From: JBOGED01 sp050743625
GTDB lineage: Bacteria; Actinomycetota; Nitriliruptoria; Euzebyales; Egibacteraceae
Assembly: GCA_050743625.1 (NCBI GenBank)
Contig: JBOGED010000448.1
Location: 1-20,674, forward strand
Direction of reading: 5' to 3'
Length of the DNA stretch: 20,674 nt
The notes beneath the pieces were generated by a model. The model had not been told where the DNA came from. It ran no database searches and saw only the letters and a program-made list of their open reading frames with translations. The position numbers and the translations under genes were made by a program. Below are positions 1 through 7,188 of this stretch, piece after piece (positions within the stretch are counted from its first letter, which is position 1; each line of letters begins with the position of its first letter).

Positions 1-28
1 CGTCCTGTCCGCAACCCCCACACAGCAG

Positions 29-46
29 CCGCGACGCCCGTCGCGG
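29..46 (-). terminator. Weak hairpin downstream of the left-end gene
   Basis: CCGCGAC and GTCGCGG form a 7 bp stem around a GCCC loop, about 37 bases past the stop codon of the left-most minus-strand gene. No T tract follows. In a GC-rich genome such a stem can arise by chance. Nothing else is recognisable in positions 1-82. Confidence 0.25.
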
Positions 47-82
47 GCACCCTACCGAACCAAAACAGATCAAATCCCCCTC

Positions 83-874
83 CTACACCCCCACAACCAC
101 CCACGACTTTGCCGATCGCCCTGGGTCCTCCTCGTGTCCGCCCGGACCCGTCTGCCCAGAGCCGACCTCTTGCGGTTCGGGCGATCCCGAAGCGATCGAC
201 CCGAACTCTGATTTTCGCAGGCTGGCCTGGGTTTCCAGAAAGTCGAGAACCCGCCCCTGCCACTGGTGGAGATCAGATTCGTCCATGACATCCGCGTCGA
301 GCATGGCTCTGAACGCTGCAAGGTTACGGTCCAGAGAGGCTGCCTCGTCGGCGCGCAACAGATCCAGCACCCGCCCGGCGTGCTCTGGATGCTCAGCGAG
401 ATACGCCGGCAGGAATGCGCGATAGCCACCAGAGATCGCCTGCTGCCAGTGTTCCTTCCTCGCAAGCGAGGACTGCTGCTTGCGCTGGTCAGCCTCTTCA
501 CCACGGATGATGGTCGTGAGGTTGGCCACGTGCTCGCTCGCTGCCTGGTCCAGCGTGAGAGTAGCGCTCAACCTGCAGATCTCCAGTCCGATTGAGAGCT
601 TGACGCCCTCCGCAACGCCCAACTCTTCGTTAATCCGTTTCTGCGCGAAGGCGCGCTCTCGTACATCGATGACCTCAGTAATCTCGTGCATACGGGCGAT
701 TACCCAGGGTCGCAGCTCGCCGGGAGCGTAGCGGAGATTTCGGCGGACGACCTCCAACGGGTAGTCGACCTTCCACGCGAGATGGATATCGGCGAGGAAA
801 TGACCGACGTCTTGGAGGCACGGCAGCTTACAGCCGAATTCAAGCAGATGCTCGGAGACATCCACCTCATACAT
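83..874 (-). pseudogene. 3' part of an accessory protein, possibly SPFH-like (after the amber stop)
   Basis: This open frame of 263 codons continues in the same frame as the piece at 878-1060, from which it is separated only by a TAG and one codon. There is no Shine-Dalgarno sequence before its first ATG, so independent initiation is unlikely and the two pieces probably form one gene broken by a nonsense codon. The N-terminal part contains a short Cys-rich LPCL segment. It is followed by a VVRRNLRYAPGELRPWV...VIDVRERAFAQKRINEEL stretch whose helical pattern recalls SPFH/prohibitin-like proteins; that is my impression and not a firm match. The C-terminal third is charged and low in complexity. 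It lies directly downstream of an ATPase/HEAT-like gene, and I recall similar pairs in other actinobacteria without a defined function. Confidence 0.5.
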
Positions 875-877
875 CGT

Positions 878-1060
878 CTACAAACGGCGACTGGTCCAGT
901 CCTCACCGTTGGACTGGTGGAGACTGGACTCCAGCATGCGCCCGTCACTGGTGATGAAGACGTACGCGATACCCGCCCGGGGTGGCACAGGCCGTCGACC
1001 GAATCGGGTCCGTGGCGGCTCCAGCGGCTCCGAGATTAAGTTGTAGCTATCGTCAACCAT
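878..1060 (-). pseudogene. 5' part of the same accessory protein (before the amber stop)
   Basis: The ATG at 1060 is preceded by a strong AGAGGGGG ribosome-binding site and overlaps the end of the upstream gene by 8 bases (that gene stops at 1053), which suggests translational coupling. The 60 codons read MVDDSYNLISEPLEPP...GIAYVFITSDGRMLES...NGEDWTSRRL and then TAG at 880-878. Reading through the stop gives a smooth continuation (T-MYEVDVSEHLLEF...) in the same frame. The short proline/arginine-rich start followed by a beta-strand-like segment would make a natural N-terminus for the ~325-residue combined protein. A genuine 60-residue protein is the alternative but is less likely. Confidence 0.5.
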
Positions 1061-1880
1061 GTGCGTACCCCCTCTGCTGCAGCTTCTCGAGCAGCGTCGC
1101 CGCCGCCCTCGATGGCTCTTTGGCGTCGTCGGCCCACTTCTCGAGGTAGAACCGAAGGCGCTGCTCGCGGTGTGCGACATCGGCGAAGACCTCGAGGACA
1201 GACCAGATGAGATCGACCAGCCGCCAATCTTTGTCCGCCTGGTGCGCCCATGCCTTGAGGGCGTTCATCGCGCCAAGCGTTTTCGCCCTGTCCGCGCGCC
1301 GTAGCAGCGTTGCGACGTCGGCGACCGCGCCGGGATCGTTCTCCGTGAGCGCCAACAGAGCTGGCCAAGGCTCACCCTCGGGCGGCGGCTCGACGGTCGC
1401 AAGCTCGGTGATCCACACGAAGGAGCGGACACCGATCTCTATTCGACCAGAGTGTGCCAGACGCTCGCGCGGCTGGTCGTCCGCCGCCGTCCACTCGACG
1501 AGCGCCTCGACAACCTCACGCTCGTACCCCGTCTCGAAAAGGCTTGCCATGCTGTAACTCACCGCTCGGCCGATGCCTTCGTCCACAGGGTAATCGGCAA
1601 TTCTTCGGAGTCCGCTCAGTGCTGCGTCGGGGAATAGCTGGCCGACGTACGAGCCGTAGGCGTTGGCGGCCGTGAGCTTGCGCCAACGGCTGCTGTCCGG
1701 GTCGGACCAATCGCGCAGCAGGGCACGCACGGCGGGGGCAATCGTGGCGTCCTCCGCTGGGATGGCGAGCATCCACGCAACGGACTGTCGCAGTCGATAG
1801 GCCTTGGCACCTGCCCAGCCACTCAAGATCTCATCATGGATGTGACCGAAGCCGGTCAGGCTCAACCGGCCAATGGCCAT
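1053..1880 (-). pseudogene. C-terminal HEAT-like half of a frameshifted ATPase-type accessory gene
   Basis: The 275 codons from the ATG at 1880 encode a helix-rich protein. It has repeated Ala/Leu helices resembling HEAT/Armadillo-like solenoids, for example RLRQSVAWMLAI, ALLRDWSD and RLRFYLEKWADDAKEPS near the end. The ATG at 1880 is not a real start: the same frame reads sensibly further upstream to about 1950 (GVLDWLSDLAADPDIRLRARAAMAIG), where it joins the preceding reading frame through an indel. It is therefore the tail of the gene that begins around 2697. The stop overlaps the start of the next gene by 8 bases. Function is unknown; its role is probably as a scaffold or sensor attached to the upstream NTPase portion. 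Confidence 0.55.
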
Positions 1881-2697
1881 CGCCGCCCGCGCGCGAAGCC
1901 GGATGTCGGGGTCTGCAGCCAGGTCGCTCAGCCAGTCGAGAACGCCCGTCGTGTATCGCCGTACTCGTCCCAGACGAAGTCGAGGACCGCAGAAGCCACT
2001 CGAGGATTCTCGAACTCGACGATCTCGACGGCAGGGTGCCTAAACTGCGGTGCTCCCAAGCAGACCGGCGCCGCGCCCGAGCCTTGGCGAGCTGCTCGCT
2101 CTTGCCTGTTCCAAATACTGGTCGCCTCCCGTCACTGTCCGGCTCCGCGATCCGCTGGAGCCGCGAGTCGAGCCGGTCGGCACCGTCGAGTACGTTCTGA
2201 TAGGTTTCGCCGTTGAACACTGCCAAGGCGAGCATGAACGCCCGGTCCGCGCGGTCCGTGTGCTGCTGGAACCACTCCTCGACGTCCTTGCTCACATGAT
2301 CACACAGGCTCGACAGCAGGACATCGACACGGTCCTCGCGCACTGCACCGGCCAAGTCCTTGGCCAACTGCACCACATCCTGGGGCAGGGGCTTGGTCTG
2401 CAGGAAGTCCACGATCTCCTGGCGACTGACCAACTCTGTGAACTCAGTGCCCTCAGGAAGCGCGTCAAGATGGCGGCGCAACACCTCGACGGCGTTGGGT
2501 GGCTCCTCGCATTCGATGAGATAGTCGGCGGCGATCATGCGGCGAGACACAGCCCGGAGGTCGATGGTGATCGCGAGATATCCGCCGAACTCTCTCAGGT
2601 CCTCGCTGAGACGATCGAGCCGGTCGTCTGTAAGCCGTCCAGCGTGTTCAGGCGCGAGTGTGTCGACGATATAGCCGCAGCCTCGCTTCAGAGTCAC
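1834..2697 (-). pseudogene. ATPase fragment lacking its Walker A region, frameshifted
   Basis: The sensible part runs from the ATG at 2697 to about 2060. It starts GCGYIVDTL, a hydrophobic-Asp segment like a Walker B strand. Next come RLSEDLREFGGYLAITIDL, like a sensor strand, and a PPNAVEVLRRHL turn. This resembles the middle of an NTPase family I recall in actinobacterial conflict loci, in which a P-loop normally lies just upstream. No GxxGxGK[ST] motif is present here. After about 2060 the frame turns into Ser/Arg-rich nonsense, while another frame continues with HPAVEIVEFENPRVASAVLDF. A second indel near 1946-1954 then restores the downstream frame. Two frameshifts and a missing N-terminus mean the product is unlikely to work as an ATPase. 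Family assignment is tentative. Confidence 0.5.
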
Positions 2698-2911
2698 CCT
2701 CGCCGCGAATCGCGAGAAGGGATTCGACTCCGCCCTCGGATGAGGAGGAAACCTTTACATGCCCGGTCAGAACGATCGCTACATGGTTCGAGGGGTCTCC
2801 CTCATGGAACAGCGTCTCCCCATGATGAAAATCACGGGTTCGGCCTATTTGACCCAAGTCTTCACGCTCTTCGGCACTGAGCGCGCTGAGGAACGCCCCT
2901 CTACCGCCCAC
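2648..2911 (-). pseudogene. Truncated Crp/Fnr-type cyclic-nucleotide-binding domain
   Basis: The frame opens with a GTG at 2911. Residues 6-70 match the start of a cNMP-binding domain: FLSALSAEEREDLGQIG, then FHHGETLFHEGDPSNHVAIV and LTGHVKV, ending at LAIRGEGD. Intact Crp/Fnr regulators continue with the second half of the beta-barrel, a long dimer helix and a DNA-binding winged helix, for about 220 residues in total. Here the match stops at GEGD. The frame then runs out-of-frame through the start of the ATPase-like fragment (SEARLRLYRRHTRA) and stops. The simplest reading is a deletion that removed the rest of the regulator and the first part of the neighbouring gene. A promoter lies immediately upstream. 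Confidence 0.65.
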
Positions 2912-2932
2912 ATAGCCCCATCAATTAGCAGA

Positions 2933-2960
2933 ATCTTACCCTGCATCGCCGGTTGTACAA
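2933..2960 (-). promoter_or_regulatory. Predicted sigma-70-type promoter of the cNMP-domain remnant
   Basis: On the minus strand a TTGTAC -35 box (2960-2955) is followed after 16 bases by a TAAGAT -10 box (2938-2933). A start near 2926 would leave about 15 bases before the GTG at 2911. The -35 sits inside the 8 bp palindrome TTGTACAA, which could be an operator. The survival of a good promoter in front of a broken gene suggests the decay is recent. Confidence 0.5.
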
Positions 2961-2964
2961 GCGG

Positions 2965-3010
2965 GGTGTGTCGACTCGGACCCGCTTTTCCGGACCCCAG
3001 TCGACACACC
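2965..3010 (-). terminator. Hairpin at the end of the aroC-nusB operon
   Basis: A 12 bp stem (GGTGTGTCGACT at 2965-2976 with AGTCGACACACC at 2999-3010) begins at the last base of the nusB stop codon. The 22-base loop contains two direct CGGACCC copies. No T tract follows on either strand. Position and symmetry suggest the operon terminator, separating nusB from the accessory locus. It shares TGTG...CACA edges with the three other long palindromes in this window. Confidence 0.6.
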
Positions 3011-3417
3011 TACGATTCAGGGGCGGCGCGGGACAGGAGGCCGTTGACGAAGCGGGCGGAGTCGTCGGTCGAGAGCTCTTTTGCGAGCTCGACGGCCTCG
3101 TCGATGGCGACGGCGGTGGGGATGTCGGGGCGGTGGAGGATCTCGTACAAGCCGATGCGCAGCAGGTTGCGGTCGATCACGGGCATGCGCGCCAGACGCC
3201 AGTCGCGCGAGTGGCGCTGGATGACGTCGTCGAGGTCACCACGGTGCGCGTCGACGCCGCGGACGAGCTCCTGCGTGAACTCCGGCGGGGGCTCGTCGGT
3301 CTCCAGATGCGCGTCGAGCACCACGCCGAAGGGCCGGTCCTTGAGATCCGCCTCGTACAGGATCTCCAGCGCTCGCCGGCGAGCGGCGCGGCGCGAGGCC
3401 GTCTTCGGCTTGGCCAC
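3010..3417 (-). CDS. nusB: Transcription antitermination factor NusB
   Basis: The 135-residue product has the all-helical NusB fold signature. It shows a basic N-terminus RRAARRRALEILYEADL, the central DWRLARMPVIDRNLLRIGLYEIL segment, and IPTAVAIDEAVELAKELSTDDSARFVNGLL at the C-terminus. NusB binds boxA RNA with ribosomal protein S10 and supports processive transcription of rRNA operons. Translation starts with GTG at 3417, one base after the efp stop, so it is almost certainly coupled to efp. It is the last gene of the operon and is followed directly by a hairpin. Length is normal for the family. Confidence 0.95.
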   Translation of the reverse strand: MAKPKTASRRAARRRALEILYEADLKDRPFGVVLDAHLETDEPPPEFTQELVRGVDAHRGDLDDVIQRHSRDWRLARMPVIDRNLLRIGLYEILHRPDIPTAVAIDEAVELAKELSTDDSARFVNGLLSRAAPES

Positions 3418-3418
3418 G

Positions 3419-3976
3419 TCAAGCCCGGGAGAGATACTCGCCGGTGCGAGTATCGACCTTGACCCGCTGACCGATGTTCACGAACAGCGGCACCTGGACG
3501 ACCGCACCGGTCTCGAGTGTCGCCGGCTTGGTGGCGCCCGAGACACGATCGCCTTGGAGGCCCGGCTCTGTGTCAGCGACCTCTAGCTCCACGCTGGCCG
3601 CGAGGTTCACGTCGACCACGTTGGCGTCGTGGAACACGAGGTCGATCGTGTCGCCTTCCTTGACCCAACTGGTGCTCTCGCCGAGTGCGGCCTCGGGCAC
3701 GAAGACCTGCTCGAACGTCTCAGTGTCCATGAACACGAAGTTGTCTCCGTCCCGGTAGAGGTACTGGAGTGGCTTCTTGCTCAAGAACGCCTGCTCGAGC
3801 TCCTCGCCGGCGCGGAAGGTCCGGTCGATGGTCTTGCTGTTTTGTACACCCTTCAGCGTCGTGCGGACGAACGCGCTGCCTTTGCCGGGCTTCACGTGCT
3901 GGAAGAAGTCGACGCGCCACAGCTCACCGTCGAGCCTCAGGGTCATACCGTTCTTGAGGTTGTTGGTGGACACCAT
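3419..3976 (-). CDS. efp: Translation elongation factor P
   Basis: The 185-residue protein shows the three beta-barrel domains of EF-P. The N-terminal KOW-like domain carries the KPGKGSAFVRTTLK loop. The central domain has AFLSKKPLQYLYRDGDNFVFMDTETFEQ. The C-terminal OB domain has ETGAVVQVPLFVNIGQRVKVDTRTGEYLSRA. EF-P enters the ribosomal E site and relieves stalling at polyproline. The tip lysine is K32 in the loop P30-G31-K32-G33-S34. No modification enzyme gene is visible in this window. The start ATG at 3976 has GGAGG 11 bases upstream. The upstream peptidase ends 30 bases away, and nusB follows after one base. Confidence 0.97.
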   Translation of the reverse strand: MVSTNNLKNGMTLRLDGELWRVDFFQHVKPGKGSAFVRTTLKGVQNSKTIDRTFRAGEELEQAFLSKKPLQYLYRDGDNFVFMDTETFEQVFVPEAALGESTSWVKEGDTIDLVFHDANVVDVNLAASVELEVADTEPGLQGDRVSGATKPATLETGAVVQVPLFVNIGQRVKVDTRTGEYLSRA

Positions 3977-4006
3977 GATGTAGGAAGCCTCCAGGGAGCG
4001 GGCATC

Positions 4007-5068
4007 TCATAGGACGACGAGGTCGTGGGTGGCGGTGGTCAGCGGCTCGGGACCGGAGGGGAGGACCGCTACGGTGTCCTCGACCCGCACTCCGCCGACC
4101 CCCGGCAAGTACACACCAGGCTCGACGGTCACCGTCATGCGTGCGGTCAGTGTAGCATCCGACCCTCCGTTGAGGATCGGCTGCTCGTGAATCTCCAGGC
4201 CAAGGCCGTGCCCAGTCCCATGTACGAACTGCTCACCATGACCTGAAGCCGCGAGCAGCTCGCGGCAGGCGGCGTCGACCGCTCGCGCGGGGGTCCCGTC
4301 CGCCGCGGCGGCGACGCCGGCCGCTTGCGCCTCGCGGACGATCCCATAGACCTCAAGGAGCCTGGAGTCTATGGAGCCCAGCGCCACCACTCGAGTCATG
4401 TCCGCGCGATACCCACCGACCCTGGCGCCAAAGTCAACCAAGACGAGATCGCCGCGCTCCAAACGCCGCATGCTCGGCCGGTGATGCGGGAGACCGCTGT
4501 TCGGGCCGCTCGCGAGGATCGTCTCGAAGGCGAGGTCCTCCGCGCCGAGACGCTCGATCTCGCCCCGCAGGCGCCAGGCGGCCTCGAGCTCGGTCATTCC
4601 GGGCGCGAGCCAACCGAGCAGTGCCACGAACGCCTCAGAGGTGATGGTGCACGCTTGCCGGATGAGGTCCAGCTCGCCGTCGTCCTTGATACTCCGCAAG
4701 GCCTCGACGTAGCCGGGAGCCGGAACGACCGGCACGGGCTCCAGCTCGGCGGCCAACGCGCGCGCGGCATCCCAGGGCAACGCGTGGCTCTCGACGCCGA
4801 GCCGCTCCACCGGCCCGAGCCGATCCGCCAGCCATTCGCGGGTGCGGTCGATCACTAGCTCCACATCAGGCGCCTGTATCGCCGCCTGCTCCGCGTACCG
4901 CCCATCAGTGGCGAGCACGCAGCTGCCGTCCGCCCGCACCAGGCAGCTCCCGGCGCTGCCTGTGAAGCCGGTCAGCCAACGAACGTTCACCTCGCGGGTG
5001 ACGAGCAGCGCGTCCAGCTCCGCCTCGGCGAGCCGCCCGGCCAACCGCGCACGCCGTTCGACGCTCAC
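4007..5068 (-). CDS. Xaa-Pro aminopeptidase-type M24B metallopeptidase
   Basis: The 353-residue protein has a creatinase-like N-terminal domain (residues ~1-125, including VRWLTGFTGSAG) and a pita-bread M24 catalytic domain. The five metal ligands are visible in order: Asp in LVLVDFGARVGG, Asp in YRADMTRV, His in HGTGHGLGLEIHE, Glu in TVEPGVYLPG and Glu in GVRVEDTV. Such enzymes remove N-terminal residues before proline or cleave Xaa-Pro dipeptides; which substrate applies cannot be told from sequence. The start is GTG at 5068, forming a GTGA overlap with the aroQ stop. The gene lies between aroQ and efp, as in many actinobacteria. Confidence 0.92.
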   Translation of the reverse strand: MSVERRARLAGRLAEAELDALLVTREVNVRWLTGFTGSAGSCLVRADGSCVLATDGRYAEQAAIQAPDVELVIDRTREWLADRLGPVERLGVESHALPWDAARALAAELEPVPVVPAPGYVEALRSIKDDGELDLIRQACTITSEAFVALLGWLAPGMTELEAAWRLRGEIERLGAEDLAFETILASGPNSGLPHHRPSMRRLERGDLVLVDFGARVGGYRADMTRVVALGSIDSRLLEVYGIVREAQAAGVAAAADGTPARAVDAACRELLAASGHGEQFVHGTGHGLGLEIHEQPILNGGSDATLTARMTVTVEPGVYLPGVGGVRVEDTVAVLPSGPEPLTTATHDLVVL

Positions 5069-5487
5069 GAGCGCATCAACTCCAAAGCGGCGCGGACGGC
5101 GAGCCGGTACCCGAAGGCCCCCGCGCCCGTGATCGTGACATGCACCACCGGGCTGACGACGCTGTGGCGGCGGAAGGACTCGCGAGCATGGGTCTGTGAG
5201 AGGTGGACCTCGACCTTGGGCACGGCGAGGAGCTCCAGCGCGTCCCGCAGGGCGTAGCTGTAGTGGGTCAGCGCGCCGGGGTTGATTACCACGGCCTCGG
5301 TGCCGTCGCTCCGAGCGGCGTGCAGCCGCTTGACCAGCTCACCTTCGACCTCCGACTGGAAGGCCTCGACGTCGGGATGCTCCTCGCGGGCCGCGGCGAT
5401 GAGGTCGGCGAGCGTAGCTGTGCCATAGACGGCGGGGTCACGAGTCCCCAGCTGCGCGAGGTTGGGGCCATTGACCAGCAAGATCAT
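5065..5487 (-). CDS. aroQ: Type II 3-dehydroquinate dehydratase
   Basis: The 140-residue protein converts 3-dehydroquinate to 3-dehydroshikimate. Family residues present are R16 and the catalytic Y21 on the flexible lid (LGTRDPAVYG), N69 in INPGA, H75, E93/H95 in EVHLS, and R102/R106 in ARESFRRHS. Several usually constant positions differ: NGPNLAQLG for the common NGPNLNLLG, QSEVEG for QSNxEG, and HLSQTH for HxSNxH. The enzyme is still likely to be active because the acid-base residues are kept. The ATG at 5487 lies 19 bases after the aroB stop. A longer open frame to 5838 is a shadow of aroB. Confidence 0.93.
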   Translation of the reverse strand: MILLVNGPNLAQLGTRDPAVYGTATLADLIAAAREEHPDVEAFQSEVEGELVKRLHAARSDGTEAVVINPGALTHYSYALRDALELLAVPKVEVHLSQTHARESFRRHSVVSPVVHVTITGAGAFGYRLAVRAALELMRS

Positions 5488-5506
5488 GCGCGAAGCCTCA
5501 GCGGTG

Positions 5507-6631
5507 TCATGCCAACGATCGCAGGATCTCGTCGACCAACCGGCGGTCGGGCTGGTCGACGACCATGGCGACCCCCGGCCGGCGGCACAGCACGAACCGG
5601 ACGCCTCCCAACGCCTTTTTATCCCTCGCGAGCACGTTCCACACTTGGAGGGGATCGATCCGAAGCCCTCCCGTGGGTAGGCCGAGGCCGTTGAGGAGCG
5701 CGATGGTCCGGGCGGCGAGTCCCGGTTCCGTGACCCCCAGCCGCTCCCCCAGCCGCGCGGCGAACACCATGCCCAGGCTGACCGCCTCGCCGTGCCGGTA
5801 GGTACGGTAGCCGGCCAGCGCCTCGATCGCGTGGCCAACCGTGTGACCGTAGTTGAGGAGGGCGCGCTCGCCAGACTCGCGCTCGTCCGCCGCGACGATC
5901 CGTGCCTTCACGGCGACCCCGCGGCGCACGATCTCGGCGAGGAGGTCGGCGTCACCCGCGACCGCGTCCCCTGGGCGGGCCTCCAGGAGCTCGAGGACCG
6001 CGACGTCGGCGATGAACCCGTACTTGGCGACCTCGCCGAGGCCCGCACGACGCTCCCTGCTGGGCAAGGTCGCGAGCGTCCCGGTGTCGGCGACGACCCC
6101 GATGGGCTGGTGGAACGCGCCGACAAGGTTCTTGCCTTCGGGCAGGTTGACGGCGGTCTTCCCGCCGATCGCCGCGTCTACCTGGGCGAGAAGGCTCGTC
6201 GGCACTTGGAGCAGGGCGACCCCTCGGTTCCAGGTCGCCGCTGCGAACCCCGCGACATCGCCGACGGCGCCACCCCCCAGAGCCACGACCATGTCGAACC
6301 GCCGCAGGGGAATCGCCGCGAAGCGGTGGTAGATGCTCGCGAGCACGTCGAGGCTCTTCGCCTCCTCACCGTCTGGCACGGTGATGAGCTCGACCGCGAG
6401 GCCAGCGTCCGCCAGCGCACGCCTTACCCGGCTGGCGTACCGAGTCCCAACGGGCGCGCATGTCACCAGCGCGGCGCGGCGCGCGTGAGGGGGTGGTTGC
6501 ACATGGGAGCACAGGCGGTCGAGGAGGCCCGCGCCCACGACCACATCGTAGGCTTGACCTGGCAGAAGCACGGGAATGCGCTGGACCGCATCGGCCGGCC
6601 TCTGTGCGTTCGAGGCGTTCGAGCACATCAT
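5507..6631 (-). CDS. aroB: 3-dehydroquinate synthase
   Basis: The 374-residue enzyme converts DAHP to 3-dehydroquinate using NAD and a divalent metal. Visible features are the NAD-binding stretch VVALGGGAVGDVAGFAAATW, PTSLLAQVDAAIGGKTAVN, the metal ligands in GLGEVAKYGFI and NYGHTVGHAIE, and HGEAVSLGM. The start ATG at 6631 overlaps the aroK stop as ATGA; a second ATG follows immediately at 6628. The open frame extends further upstream to 6835, but that part is an aroK shadow. A short poorly conserved leader (SNASNAQRPADAV) precedes the conserved domain. It belongs to the aroC-nusB operon. Confidence 0.95.
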   Translation of the reverse strand: MMCSNASNAQRPADAVQRIPVLLPGQAYDVVVGAGLLDRLCSHVQPPPHARRAALVTCAPVGTRYASRVRRALADAGLAVELITVPDGEEAKSLDVLASIYHRFAAIPLRRFDMVVALGGGAVGDVAGFAAATWNRGVALLQVPTSLLAQVDAAIGGKTAVNLPEGKNLVGAFHQPIGVVADTGTLATLPSRERRAGLGEVAKYGFIADVAVLELLEARPGDAVAGDADLLAEIVRRGVAVKARIVAADERESGERALLNYGHTVGHAIEALAGYRTYRHGEAVSLGMVFAARLGERLGVTEPGLAARTIALLNGLGLPTGGLRIDPLQVWNVLARDKKALGGVRFVLCRRPGVAMVVDQPDRRLVDEILRSLA

Positions 6632-7188
6632 GGCTCCCGTTCGTCTCTGGTGAGAAGGCCGGGCTGTGTGCGAGCCCAGGCCAGCACGGCGCCCGCGACC
6701 TCCTTGGGCGTCCGCCCGGTGGTGTCGATAGTGTGCGCCGCCGCTCGGCGGTAGGCGCCCTCGCGTTGCGGCCGCAGCTGCTCGAGCCTGGCCACGAGAT
6801 CGCCATGGTCCTTGATCAGCGGCCGATTCTCGCAAGCGGCGAGCCGTCGCGCGAGCTCGGCGACCTCCGCGTGGAGCAGCACGAGGTCGCCGGTTGCGCG
6901 GAGCGCCGTGACGTTCGCGGGATGGACGACCGCACCGCCACCCACCGAGAGGACCTGCCCACGCAGCGCGGAGACCCAGCGGATCGCCTCGGCCTCACGC
7001 GCCCGGAAGGCGCGCTCGCCCTCCGTCTCGAACAGCTGGACGATCGTCATCCGCGCCTCAGCCTCGATGAGCGCGTCGGTGTCGACGTGCGGACGCTGGA
7101 GCTGTGCCGCGACGAGCTGGCCGACGACGGTCTTGCCCGAGCCCATCATGCCGATCAAGACGAGGTTGCGGCCAGGCGCGAGGATCAT
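6628..7188 (-). CDS. aroK: Shikimate kinase
   Basis: The 186-residue P-loop kinase phosphorylates shikimate at the 3-hydroxyl. Walker A is GMMGSGKT (residues 13-20). HVDTDALIE is the shikimate-binding DTD motif, SVGGGAV the GGG substrate loop, and NRPLIKD the lid with its arginine. The ATG at 7188 overlaps the aroC stop by four bases (ATGA), and the stop overlaps the start of aroB in the same way, so aroC, aroK and aroB are translationally coupled. Length is slightly above the usual ~170 because of a C-terminal tail (ARTQPGLLTRDEREP). Confidence 0.95.
   Translation of the reverse strand: MILAPGRNLVLIGMMGSGKTVVGQLVAAQLQRPHVDTDALIEAEARMTIVQLFETEGERAFRAREAEAIRWVSALRGQVLSVGGGAVVHPANVTALRATGDLVLLHAEVAELARRLAACENRPLIKDHGDLVARLEQLRPQREGAYRRAAAHTIDTTGRTPKEVAGAVLAWARTQPGLLTRDEREP

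Noticed and set aside
5065..5838. 257-codon version of AroQ with a long N-terminal extension
   Set aside because: The first ~117 residues are an aroB shadow. The family start is the ATG at 5487, at the normal family length.
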